The position numbers and the translations under genes are program-made. A stretch of 39,683 nucleotides of DNA from NCBI GenBank assembly GCA_026196875.1, contig JAPHTP010000130.1, forward strand, positions 1-39,683. Reading direction: 5' to 3'. This document shows, one piece after another, positions 23,521-31,816 of the stretch (position 1 is the first letter of the stretch; every line of letters begins with the position of its first letter). The notes below the pieces were generated by a model, which saw only the letters and a program-made list of their open reading frames with translations, did not search any database and was not told the DNA's origin. The stretch comes from Kangiellaceae bacterium. GTDB taxonomy: Bacteria > Pseudomonadota > Gammaproteobacteria > Enterobacterales > Kangiellaceae.

Positions 23521-24857
23521 TAATGTTCGATATTATATTTTTTTAAGCGCCGATATAGAGCAGAGCGACTGATTCCCAAAACTCTGGCAGACTCCATAAT
23601 ATTATGATTATTCGATTCTAGCGTCTCGATAATTTGTTGTTTAGTAATTTCATTGCTGGTATTAGAACTCTCCAGTTTTTCGACCTCAACATCAAAATGT
23701 TCAACCAATATCTGTTTTTCAAATGCTAGTAGTTTAGCTCGCTTGATGGCATTTTGAAGTTCTCGAACATTCCCTGGCCAGCTGTAGCTTAATAGTAATT
23801 CGTTAACTTGTTCGGTTAAAGTATAGTCACTTCCTAGGAAAAGTTTTGCCAAAGGAATGATATCGTCCTTTCTTTTATTCAACGCGGGTAGTTTTAGCTC
23901 AATTACGTTAAGGCGATAGAACAGATCTTCCCGAAATTCACCATTTTTAATCGCTTGCTTGAGATCACTGTTAGTCGCGCTGATCACTCGGACATTCACC
24001 TTTTGAGTTTCATTGCTACCAACTCTTTCAAACTCACCACTTTGTAATACTCTAAGTAGTTTAATTTGTCCCTCATGAGACAGATTACCGATCTCATCTA
24101 GAAAAAGCGTGCCACCATCCGCTGCTTCAAACCTTCCTATGCGACGTTTGTTGGCGCCGGTATAGGCGCCGGCTTCAGCCCCAAACAACTCTGCTTCCAA
24201 AAGATCTTTGGAAAGCGCGCCAATATTGACTTTTATAAAAGGCCCGCCCTCGCATGCAGAGTTCGCTTGGATAATTTCTGCAACTTTCTCCTTGCCAGCG
24301 CCGTTGGGACCGGTGATCAAAATCGGCACATCAGAGTGAGCAACTTGAGTGGCAATTTGTAGTAGTCGCGACATAGCATCACTTTGGTAGCATATGCCGC
24401 AGAGATCAAAGGATTCAGCTAATTTTTGACGGTTAGAGTTGCGGTCACGACGAATATTTGTCTGCTCACGGCGCAATTCATCAAGCTCTAGTAGATTCTT
24501 GATGGTGACGATTAGTTTATCTTCATCCCAGGGTTTACCGATATAATCTGCGGCACCATGTTTGACAAGCTCTACCGCATTTTCAACATTGGTCCAGGCA
24601 GTGATGATTATGATCGGAATATCAGAATTTACCTCTCTGATAGCATGAAATAGTTCGATACCCTCTTTGCCTGAGGTCATATCCTCAGAGAAGTTCATGT
24701 CTTGAATGACCAAGTTATAGCTTCTCTGATTGAGGCGGCTTAGACCTTCTTGTGGTGAATGGGCAACGTCACAATCCAAATTTTCCAACTTTAGCATTAC
24801 CGATAATGCTTTTGTGATATCGGGATTATCATCGATGATTAAAATCCTCGAAGACAT
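23520..24857 (-). CDS. NtrC-type sigma-54-dependent response regulator
   Basis: A 445-residue activator. The receiver has Asp53 in LVIQDMNF, TAWTN and the Lys in IGKPWDED. The AAA+ domain has Walker A GPNGAGKE (183-190), GAYTGA at 230-235 (Phe-to-Tyr version of the GAFTGA sigma-54 contact loop) and Walker B LFLDE at 251-255. The C-terminal Fis-type helix-turn-helix is NNHNIMESARVLGISRSALY. All elements needed to activate sigma-54 RNA polymerase are intact. The linker contains an unusual CGIC (Cys153, Cys156). It follows the ABC exporter genes on the same strand, and a sigma-54 promoter lies at the head of that cluster. Its likely target is therefore the exporter operon. Confidence 0.93.
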   Translation of the reverse strand: MSSRILIIDDNPDITKALSVMLKLENLDCDVAHSPQEGLSRLNQRSYNLVIQDMNFSEDMTSGKEGIELFHAIREVNSDIPIIIITAWTNVENAVELVKHGAADYIGKPWDEDKLIVTIKNLLELDELRREQTNIRRDRNSNRQKLAESFDLCGICYQSDAMSRLLQIATQVAHSDVPILITGPNGAGKEKVAEIIQANSACEGGPFIKVNIGALSKDLLEAELFGAEAGAYTGANKRRIGRFEAADGGTLFLDEIGNLSHEGQIKLLRVLQSGEFERVGSNETQKVNVRVISATNSDLKQAIKNGEFREDLFYRLNVIELKLPALNKRKDDIIPLAKLFLGSDYTLTEQVNELLLSYSWPGNVRELQNAIKRAKLLAFEKQILVEHFDVEVEKLESSNTSNEITKQQIIETLESNNHNIMESARVLGISRSALYRRLKKYNIEH

Positions 24858-24895
24858 GAATTATTCCTTATCAATTGTTAATAGGTTGGGTCAGT

Positions 24896-24928
24896 AGAAG
24901 TCTATGCGCAATTAGAGCATAGACTTCT
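24896..24928 (-). terminator. 12-bp perfect hairpin between permease and regulator genes
   Basis: AGAAGTCTATGC (24896-24907) and GCATAGACTTCT (24917-24928) pair perfectly around a 9-base loop in the 85-base gap inside the exporter cluster. No U tract follows on the minus strand. It may be a partial terminator, an RNA processing or stabilising element, or an operator. It would let exporter and regulator genes be expressed at different levels. Confidence 0.5.
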
Positions 24929-24942
24929 GATTGAGAAAAGTT

Positions 24943-26157
24943 TTAAGCGCCACGAGTTACTATTGCTGGTGCTACTTTGCTTGCGCGGAACGCTGGGTTT
25001 AAGGCTGAAATGAGGCTAATTAACCAAACGAAAACACCGACCGCTATCATCCAGCCAAGACTGATAAAATTAGACGCTTGATTGTTGGACAATATGATGA
25101 TTAATGTAAGCGCTAAAATGACACCCAGGATAAGACCAATACCGGTAACGATAGTATTTTCCAGTAAGTAATAGCGGATTACCTGCCATTTCTTTGCTCC
25201 TAAAGCCCGGCGCGTACCGACTTGTTTCTTTTGCTGCGCGACTAAAAAAGAAATCAGTCCCGATATTCCTAGCCCGGTTATGATCAGCAATACAAAGCTG
25301 ATAAAAAGCATTAACAACGCACGACTTCCTCTACCATCATACATGCGCTTTTGGGTACGAGTCAGAAATTCTACTCGTTGAACAAATCGTCCCGGCGCTT
25401 GGTAAAGTTCTGATCGGATCTGCTCCAGAAATGCTTCCGTTAATCCTGGCTCAACTCGAATTAAATAACTCGGATCATTTCCATTGATATAGGCAACCTG
25501 AGGTCGAATGACTGAGCGATAAGACATACCTCTACCGTTCAACGTTTCACCATTCATAAATCCGCTATATACGCCAATGACCTCGACAGGTGAAGCACTT
25601 TGATCGAGATATATTTGACGACCAATAGCACTTTGCTCTTCAAACATGGCTTTCGCCATCTGTTCACTGATCATGACGACCGAAGGTCTTTCCTGTGATG
25701 ATTCATCGATAGCAATAATTTCAGACGGATAGAACTTTCTTCCTTGCAAAACTTTGATGCCTAAGACCTCAAGGCCATTAATATCGAAGTCGAAAATATT
25801 GGTTTGATACGCTTGCGCTTTATCTGATGTGTCTAGAAATAACTCGGTTACCCTTTCTGCTCTAAACGGCATTTGTTCAGCAGTAGTGATACTTTTGACC
25901 TGAGGCAGCTGAGAGAGTTTTTCGATATCATCCTGCACTAATCCTTTCGATTGAACCGACTCATCAAAAATTTGTGAACTTACCGCGACAACATTTTCAT
26001 GGTCAAAACCAGACGGTAGGTTCCACTCACTTAAGGTAGCGTTTGTTTGTAAAGTCGAAATTGTCATCACCGTATATGTAATTGCTACCTGCAAAATGAT
26101 AAGCGATGCAAATGCTTTTCGGCGTTTAAGTGATTTTAATATTGGACCAAATTCCAT
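24943..26157 (-). CDS. MacB-like ABC transporter permease, second subunit
   Basis: A 404-residue FtsX/MacB-type inner-membrane permease. An N-terminal helix (about 17-38) leads into a large periplasmic core domain (about 40-270). Three C-terminal helices follow, with the cytosolic coupling motif TRRALGAKKWQVIRYYLLEN between the first and second. It starts eight bases after the neighbouring permease gene, and the two differ in sequence, so a heterodimer is expected. No ATPase domain is fused, unlike MacB itself. It probably moves envelope-localised substrates outward rather than driving import. Substrate unknown. Confidence 0.88.
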   Translation of the reverse strand: MEFGPILKSLKRRKAFASLIILQVAITYTVMTISTLQTNATLSEWNLPSGFDHENVVAVSSQIFDESVQSKGLVQDDIEKLSQLPQVKSITTAEQMPFRAERVTELFLDTSDKAQAYQTNIFDFDINGLEVLGIKVLQGRKFYPSEIIAIDESSQERPSVVMISEQMAKAMFEEQSAIGRQIYLDQSASPVEVIGVYSGFMNGETLNGRGMSYRSVIRPQVAYINGNDPSYLIRVEPGLTEAFLEQIRSELYQAPGRFVQRVEFLTRTQKRMYDGRGSRALLMLFISFVLLIITGLGISGLISFLVAQQKKQVGTRRALGAKKWQVIRYYLLENTIVTGIGLILGVILALTLIIILSNNQASNFISLGWMIAVGVFVWLISLISALNPAFRASKVAPAIVTRGA

Positions 26158-26165
26158 AGCGACAC

Positions 26166-27521
26166 CTACTGAGATTTAAGTTGACCGGCTGGCGCCGTAT
26201 TACAGATTTTCCATACCGGAAACAAACTAACTGATAATGCACTGCCGACGGCGATTCCCATAGCCTGAGCAATCATAACCAGATCGAGTTTATATAAATG
26301 ACGGATAGCTTCGGCAGTAACCGTGTAGTCCGATTGATAAATGTTTATGTGCATCATTCCAATCAGACTAAAATGGGAAAGCCCGAGCCCTAGTACACCT
26401 CCGATCAAAGCGATCATGCTAACTTCTAATAGATATTGCTGCAGAATAATGTGCTTCTTTGCTCCTAGTGCGCGGCGCAAGGCAATTTCAGGTACTTTAC
26501 CCATATACTTCGCTAGTAAAATTCCCACAGTGTTTAAAAGACACACTAAAAAGAAAAGAATCGCTAATAACTGAAACACACCATCGGTTGCATTATTGGT
26601 AATTATTTCGTCAAGATACTGCTTGATGCTAACGATTCGAGGCTTATCGTCTCGGGGGATCCTTCCCATGGACCTCTGCTGATTGACATAACGGTTGATA
26701 AATTCTTCATAATTTTGTTTTGCTGACTCGTCTTTTAAATCGACCCACAGTGCCATCCAGGTGCATTCAGATGTTTTTAGACCATCGATGTCAGATAATG
26801 CGTAAGACTGACGCAGATTGTTATCCTTGCTCCAACAGCGAATAAAACGGGGGGCATTAATATTCATCGCTAACGATGAAGGAATAAATACATCATCAAA
26901 CCGCGTACTGCTAAATGTTCGATCATAAAATCGTGCAGGTAGTTTCCAGTCGGCGAGAACTCCGATAACCGTTAGTGTCGTGGAGTTAATTCGAAGTGTT
27001 TTACCAACACTGTTTTCACCGTTAAAAAAGTGTTGATTCATTTTGTAAGACAGAACTATAACCGGGCTCGCTGACTCGTCATCTTGCTTGCTCCATCCGC
27101 TTCCATGTAAAAAAGGAACGTCAAATAAGGTAAAGAAATTTGATAGGCCGGCCATGGTTCTGGTCTGGCGCGGATGCACTTTACCGTCAATATCATTTAG
27201 GAAAGTAGAGCTTTTCCATAGATAGGTTTTTTCTGCATCTATTGCTTTATCATTGTACAAGTTCATCGTATCTTGATAAGTCAAATAAGGCACTCGAAAA
27301 AGTCTATCGGCAAATCGTGCTTCTTTTTCTCGGGTGTCTATCAGCACTGTATTTAGTTGATTTCTTTTTTCATAAACAGGGACCCGCGAAGACTGATAGC
27401 TCATGGTCGTCATTGTTGTGAGTAGCGCCAATCCGATTGCAATTGCACCAATGGTCAAGGCTGTTAGACCAGGCCGGTTGCCAAGGTTTTTAAAAGCAAG
27501 CCGTAAACTATAAAGTAACAT
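26166..27521 (-). CDS. MacB-like ABC transporter permease, first subunit
   Basis: A 451-residue partner of the following permease. It has an N-terminal helix around residues 20-42 (GLTALTIGAIAIGLALLTTM), a periplasmic MacB-type core domain to about 310, then three helices. The FtsX coupling motif is IALRRALGAKKHIILQQYLL. The periplasmic domain is larger than in the second subunit, suggesting asymmetric roles. It lies 14 bases after the ATPase gene. The split-permease, separate-ATPase design differs from single-chain MacB. Function as a mechanotransmission-type exporter is inferred from family. Confidence 0.88.
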   Translation of the reverse strand: MLLYSLRLAFKNLGNRPGLTALTIGAIAIGLALLTTMTTMSYQSSRVPVYEKRNQLNTVLIDTREKEARFADRLFRVPYLTYQDTMNLYNDKAIDAEKTYLWKSSTFLNDIDGKVHPRQTRTMAGLSNFFTLFDVPFLHGSGWSKQDDESASPVIVLSYKMNQHFFNGENSVGKTLRINSTTLTVIGVLADWKLPARFYDRTFSSTRFDDVFIPSSLAMNINAPRFIRCWSKDNNLRQSYALSDIDGLKTSECTWMALWVDLKDESAKQNYEEFINRYVNQQRSMGRIPRDDKPRIVSIKQYLDEIITNNATDGVFQLLAILFFLVCLLNTVGILLAKYMGKVPEIALRRALGAKKHIILQQYLLEVSMIALIGGVLGLGLSHFSLIGMMHINIYQSDYTVTAEAIRHLYKLDLVMIAQAMGIAVGSALSVSLFPVWKICNTAPAGQLKSQ

Positions 27522-27535
27522 ATACGTCTCCTTGT

Positions 27536-28267
27536 TTAAGCGGTTTCTAGCGCCGTTTCTGTATCAGAGTTAGTTTGGACAGGTTGGTCGGTTTCATCTC
27601 TTTCTACTGAATTGACTTGCCCGTCAAAGATCTGTATTTCACGATCGGCTCGTTTAGCTAGTACGGGGTCATGAGTAACCATCACAATTGTTGTGCCCTG
27701 CTCGTTGATCTTTTCTAGTAGCTCCATTACCTGGCGCGCCATTAAAGAATCAAGATTACCGGTTGGCTCATCCGCGAGGATAATCTTAGGTTCGCCTGCA
27801 ATTGCTCTCGCGATGGCCACGCGTTGCTGTTGGCCGCCTGATAGTTGAGTAGGTAGATGATCATGACGCGATGATAAGCCGACTATTTCGAGAGCGCGTT
27901 CGATGCGTTCTTTTCTCTCCGCTTTGTTAAAACCTCGATATCGAAGTGGAACATCTACGTTATCGTATAATGATAAGTCAGCTAATAGATTAAAACTCTG
28001 AAAGATAAATCCGATTTTTTCATTGCGGATTTCCGATAGACGATTGTCACTTAGTTGACTTACGTCTTGTCCATCCAAAAAATATTGGCCTTTAGTTAAA
28101 TTTTCGAGCAATCCGGCGATATTAAGAAAAGTCGTTTTACCTGAGCCGGAAGGTCCGGTTACAGAAACAAACTCTCCATTCTTAATATGGATATCAACGT
28201 CTCTTAAAGCATGCGTTTCTATCATACGAGTTTGAAAAATTTTACTTACGTTATTCATTCTTAACAT
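27536..28267 (-). CDS. ABC transporter ATPase, MacB/LolD type
   Basis: A 243-residue ATPase that would power the two permeases. All motifs are intact: Walker [13 protein letters not shown] near residue 39, Q-loop IFQSFNLL, signature [14 protein letters not shown], Walker [13 protein letters not shown] and the H-loop in MVTHD. The C-terminal tail (about 20 residues, acidic and Thr-rich) extends beyond the domain. It starts nine bases after the adaptor gene stop. Such ATPases pair with FtsX-like permeases in MacB, LolD and antimicrobial-peptide exporters. Confidence 0.94.
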   Translation of the reverse strand: MLRMNNVSKIFQTRMIETHALRDVDIHIKNGEFVSVTGPSGSGKTTFLNIAGLLENLTKGQYFLDGQDVSQLSDNRLSEIRNEKIGFIFQSFNLLADLSLYDNVDVPLRYRGFNKAERKERIERALEIVGLSSRHDHLPTQLSGGQQQRVAIARAIAGEPKIILADEPTGNLDSLMARQVMELLEKINEQGTTIVMVTHDPVLAKRADREIQIFDGQVNSVERDETDQPVQTNSDTETALETA

Positions 28268-28276
28268 TGGTTGCTC

Positions 28277-29572
28277 CTAGTTAGATAAGTAAATCTGTTG
28301 ACTGTCGACGAATTGTTCGACAGAAGAAATAATAATTTGGTCACCGACATCGAGGCCGGAAACAACTTCAACTTCAGATAAGCTGTATGCGCCAATCTGT
28401 ACTGGTTTTTTGACTGCAATATCGCCATCAAGTACAAATGCGAAGCGACTGCCGCTACTTTCAAGAAAAGATCCACGCTTAACTTTCACTACGTTGTTTT
28501 TAGATTCGATTAAGATGCGGGATGAAATCCGCTGATTTTGGCGTAATCTCGTCGGTAGATCGCCAATAAAGCGAATACGACCGGTTACCTGGCCATTGGC
28601 AACTTCGGGAGAAATGGCGGTGAGTTCGCCTTGAATTTCTTTGTTATCAATTTGGATCGCGGCACCAAGTCCTACCCCTAAATCATCGGCGTAGCTTTCT
28701 GGAATATTGACTTCTAATTCAAATGCGGTTAAATCGACTAGCGTCATCAAGGCGCTATTGGCGGCAACTGTGTCTTTCTCACGTACATTAATGTTACCGA
28801 CAACGCCTTCGAGCGGGGAGATAAGTTTTAACTCGTCTACCTGGCGTTGCAGATCTTGCACAACATATTGCTGGCGTTGTAACTGAAACTCTTTAGTTTT
28901 GAGTTCAAATTCCAAGTTCTCGCGATTGAGTTCGGCGGTTTGAATAGCGTGTTTATGTTGCAACTTTATTTTAGCTAACTCAGCTTGTTGGGTTTCATAC
29001 TCTACCTGGCTGATCACTTTGACTTTGATATTTTGCTCAGCACGCTCGATATTTTTCTTCGCCAATTCAAGGTCAACTTTGGCGACTTCGATGGCTTGCT
29101 GGTTATCAAGCAAAGCAGTTTTAATTTGGATCTTTTGCCTTTCGTATTCCAGTTGTAACTCTGATAATTGGTTCTTTTGTTGATCCAACTGGCTGCTCAG
29201 CTCTGGGCTGTCGATGACTGCTATCGTCTGTTCTTTGCCCACGTTTTGGCCAGCCTTGACTAATATGGTTATAGTTCCGGTTGCGGGAGCGTAGATTGTC
29301 GGACTGTTTGCCGCGACCACTCGCCCTTGAACGGAAATGTCTCGCTGTAAATTCCCTCTTTCAACTTGGGCAATCTGGATTTGGCGTTTGGATACATTTT
29401 GATCGGAACTAAGTAATAGATTAAAACGACTCAATAGAACCAAAATTGCTCCGAGTGCCACCATTGAGCCGACTACCCAAAGACCTTTGGTATTCAAAGC
29501 GCCACTACTTGGTGCTTTTACACGGTCTTGTGCAGAAGTATCCTTTATTTTAGAAATCGCATCTAGCTTCAT
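28277..29572 (-). CDS. Periplasmic adaptor (HlyD/MacA-like membrane fusion protein)
   Basis: A 431-residue adaptor anchored by one N-terminal helix (about 31-50, WVVGSMVALGAILVLLSRF). Half-lipoyl segments (YAPATGTITILVKAGQNVG and SPLEGVVGNINVREKDTV) flank a long Gln/Glu/Lys-rich coiled-coil hairpin (about 115-245). Beta-barrel and membrane-proximal domains follow. This would link the inner-membrane permeases to a TolC-type outer-membrane channel, which is not encoded nearby. It is the first gene of the six-gene minus-strand cluster and lies about 25 bases after the predicted sigma-54 start point. Confidence 0.92.
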   Translation of the reverse strand: MKLDAISKIKDTSAQDRVKAPSSGALNTKGLWVVGSMVALGAILVLLSRFNLLLSSDQNVSKRQIQIAQVERGNLQRDISVQGRVVAANSPTIYAPATGTITILVKAGQNVGKEQTIAVIDSPELSSQLDQQKNQLSELQLEYERQKIQIKTALLDNQQAIEVAKVDLELAKKNIERAEQNIKVKVISQVEYETQQAELAKIKLQHKHAIQTAELNRENLEFELKTKEFQLQRQQYVVQDLQRQVDELKLISPLEGVVGNINVREKDTVAANSALMTLVDLTAFELEVNIPESYADDLGVGLGAAIQIDNKEIQGELTAISPEVANGQVTGRIRFIGDLPTRLRQNQRISSRILIESKNNVVKVKRGSFLESSGSRFAFVLDGDIAVKKPVQIGAYSLSEVEVVSGLDVGDQIIISSVEQFVDSQQIYLSN

Positions 29573-29607
29573 TCATTATGTCTCGAAAAATCATTTTCCA
29601 AATACAA

Positions 29608-29623
29608 AGCCATTTCCGTGCCA
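29608..29623 (-). promoter_or_regulatory. Sigma-54 (RpoN) promoter of the exporter cluster
   Basis: On the minus strand the sequence TGGCACGGAAATGGCT fits the -24/-12 consensus TGGCACG-N4-TTGCW at 11 of 12 fixed positions, with exact GG-to-GC spacing. The predicted start near 29597 leaves a leader of about 25 bases to the adaptor ATG at 29572. The same cluster encodes an intact sigma-54 activator. Confidence 0.8.
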
Positions 29624-29664
29624 ATATCTAACTTATTGAAATAAAAGTATTTTTATTATGATGG

Positions 29665-29697
29665 TTGGTGTTCGCACAGTGTTCTCTTGGTGTTCGC
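29665..29697 (-). repeat. Three 11-bp-phased repeats, candidate activator binding sites
   Basis: GAACAC (minus strand) occurs three times with starts exactly 11 bp apart; on the plus strand GTGTTC is at 29668, 29679 and 29690. The outer copies extend to an identical 11-mer (TTGGTGTTCGC at 29665-29675 and 29687-29697). They lie 43-75 bp upstream of the sigma-54 -24 element, in upstream-activator position and on one face of the helix. Confidence 0.65.
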
Positions 29698-29777
29698 CTG
29701 ATTTATCGAGCATCTTCGATTGGCCGCCAGAGTTGTAAAGCTTTGTAAAGAAGTCTTGATCCTCGACTTAATTTGCT

Positions 29778-29805
29778 ATTTAATTAATCAATTGATTAAT
29801 TAAAT
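29778..29805. promoter_or_regulatory. 28-bp perfect palindrome, probable TetR operator
   Basis: Each half reads TTGATTAATTAAAT outward from the centre between 29791 and 29792, with no mismatch. It ends inside the first possible ATG of the TetR gene (29804). A weak -35-like TTGATC at 29756 would place the -10 inside the palindrome, ideal for autorepression. Size and position are typical for TetR-family operators. Confidence 0.75.
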
Positions 29806-30448
29806 GTATGTAATCATGACACCACCAAGAGGAAGACCGGTCGATCCGGCCAAACAAGCCGAGCAAAAGCAGAATTTGCTGATCGCTGCAAGACAGTTAA
29901 TGTCAGAGAAAACTTACCGTTCGATTACCATAAGAGAGTTAGGTGAAAGAGCTGGTGTTAATTCAGCAATGGTGAAGTATTACTTTGAAAATAAGGAAGG
30001 GTTGTTCATTGCGTTGCTTGACCATATGGCAAATGAGCATTTTTCGAGAGTGACCCAGCTAGCCAGTGCGGAGAATCCGATTAAAGCCCTGATCCAGAAT
30101 ATGCTTGCCATGCTGTCGGATAATAAGGGTCTAGCGCGTATGATCCATGACGAAATCCTACACAATGACTCGGTGTTGCGAGACGCTTTTATTGAACGTT
30201 TCCCAAAACGAATGTCGCAATTTCTGCCAATGCTGATCCAGCGTGAATTGGCGATCGACAATCCGTTAACCGCCAAGTATCTCGCTTTCAATCTTATCTC
30301 ACTTATTATTACTCCTTATATCGGCGAGCCTGTGCGCAAGATGGCTTGGAAAATTAGTGACGAAGAGCTGACACAGCCTGAATGGGCTGAACATATTTAT
30401 CAATTTTTTATTAATGGTAGCAGTAGTTTTACCTCAATTCGGAGTTAG
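29804..30448 (+). CDS. TetR family transcriptional regulator of the RND pump operon
   Basis: A 214-residue repressor-type protein. The N-terminal helix-turn-helix is RSITIRELGERAGVNSAMVK followed by YYFENKEGLF, the classic TetR signature. The C-terminal ligand and dimer domain is unfamiliar. Two starts are possible: ATG 29804, which lies within the palindrome, and ATG 29816 (MTPPRGRPVDP), which fits the usual TetR N-terminus better. Neither has a Shine-Dalgarno, so the mRNA may have a very short leader. It ends four bases before the adaptor gene, so it is part of the pump operon and probably autoregulates it. Confidence 0.9.
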   Translation: MYVIMTPPRGRPVDPAKQAEQKQNLLIAARQLMSEKTYRSITIRELGERAGVNSAMVKYYFENKEGLFIALLDHMANEHFSRVTQLASAENPIKALIQNMLAMLSDNKGLARMIHDEILHNDSVLRDAFIERFPKRMSQFLPMLIQRELAIDNPLTAKYLAFNLISLIITPYIGEPVRKMAWKISDEELTQPEWAEHIYQFFINGSSSFTSIRS

Positions 30449-30452
30449 TCTG

Positions 30453-31814
30453 ATGGAGAAATTTTTTACAAAAAGATATGCGTTGATCGCAGTTGCATTA
30501 GTCGGAATTGTTATCAGCGTACTGATAGTAAAGCTACAGCCGGTCATGACGCATAATCCGCAAGCTCGGCCTAGCGTGCCAGTGAGTTTTATTGAAATAC
30601 CATTAAAAAGCATTAGTCCTCAGATTATTGGTTTTGGCAACGTGAAACCTGATCTCAGTTTGCAGGCAAAGGCCGAAGTAACTGGACGGGTAACTTACAT
30701 CCATCCCAATCTAAAAAAAGGGGAAATATATCCAGCGGAAACATTGCTGTTAAAAATTGACGACAAGGATTACTTGCTTCAATTAAAACAAGCAGAAGCG
30801 GATGTGCTCGCCAACCAGGCCAACTTAAAAGAAATGCAATTGACTATCGAAAATAATGAGCTGGAGCTTAAACTGGCCCAGGAAAAACTCAAAGTTCGAG
30901 ATAAAGAATATAAGCGGTTGCAAAAATTACGTAAAAGCGGCTCTGTCTCGCAATCAAAACTTGATGCGGAGAGACAAAATTTACTGCAGCAACAACAAGA
31001 AGTACAACAACTGAAAAACAAGAAGACGACTCTGCCTTCAGATCTGGAAGTCATGAAAGCGCAGCTTGCCATTGCTGAGTCTAAACTCGAAAAAAGCCGA
31101 AGAGACTTAGAGCGTACCGAGATTCGCTTGCCCTTCAATGGAAGGATCAGTCAAGTCTATGCGGAGCTTGATCAATACGTTGCGACGGGAACGCAACTTT
31201 TTGATGCATCGGGTTTGGATAAAATTGTAGTAAACGCGCAGTTTCCGATCGACCAGTTCAGCGCTTTCGCGCGCGGTTTTAAACGCGATAAGCTACAGAA
31301 AATTAACTTTAGCGATTATGCAGGCATGACCCAAATGCTCGCATCATTGGGCTTAACCGCTGAAATCGAAATGGTCGGCGGAACATCTTCTGTCTGGCAA
31401 GCTAAAGTTGAGAGGTTTAGCGACGAACTTGACCCGCAAACCAAAACTGTTGGTGTCACAGTCAGCGTTTCAGGTAATTACCGGGACATTGAACCTGGAA
31501 AAAAACCGCCTTTATTGGAGGGAATGTATATGAAGGTGTCGCTATTCGGCGCGGCCTCCGAATTTGCCATTATTCCGCGCTTTGCTATTCAAAATAATGA
31601 AGTCTATTTAATCGATAATGAACACAAACTTTCCCGAACTAAAATATCTCCTCAACAATTTAAAGGGGAACTGGCCTTATTAAAAAAGGCTGACCTAGCC
31701 GGCCAAAAACTAATTACTTCAGATGTCTTTCCTGCTGTTAGTGGTATGGCGGTTACGCCAATACAAGACAATGCTGCGTTAGAAAAAGTAAACACTTGGT
31801 TGGAGGGTAAATAG
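30453..31814 (+). CDS. RND efflux periplasmic adaptor subunit
   Basis: Membrane fusion protein of a tripartite RND pump, 453 residues from ATG 30453 (GGAG eight bases upstream). The frame is open 13 codons further to a GTG, but that would overlap tetR without a ribosome site. N-terminal anchor is RYALIAVALVGIVISVLIV (residues 7-25). Then come a lipoyl half (AKAEVTGRVTYIHPNLKKGE), a long Gln/Lys/Leu coiled-coil hairpin (about 110-215), the second half-lipoyl (RLPFNGRISQVYAELDQYV) and beta-barrel. The permease gene starts two bases after its stop. No outer-membrane channel gene follows. Confidence 0.93.
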   Translation: MEKFFTKRYALIAVALVGIVISVLIVKLQPVMTHNPQARPSVPVSFIEIPLKSISPQIIGFGNVKPDLSLQAKAEVTGRVTYIHPNLKKGEIYPAETLLLKIDDKDYLLQLKQAEADVLANQANLKEMQLTIENNELELKLAQEKLKVRDKEYKRLQKLRKSGSVSQSKLDAERQNLLQQQQEVQQLKNKKTTLPSDLEVMKAQLAIAESKLEKSRRDLERTEIRLPFNGRISQVYAELDQYVATGTQLFDASGLDKIVVNAQFPIDQFSAFARGFKRDKLQKINFSDYAGMTQMLASLGLTAEIEMVGGTSSVWQAKVERFSDELDPQTKTVGVTVSVSGNYRDIEPGKKPPLLEGMYMKVSLFGAASEFAIIPRFAIQNNEVYLIDNEHKLSRTKISPQQFKGELALLKKADLAGQKLITSDVFPAVSGMAVTPIQDNAALEKVNTWLEGK

Positions 31815-31816
31815 CA

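Noticed and set aside
30414-30452. GTG-initiated extension of the RND adaptor
   Set aside because: Overlaps tetR without a ribosome site, while ATG 30453 has GGAG at proper spacing and a normal anchor sequence.
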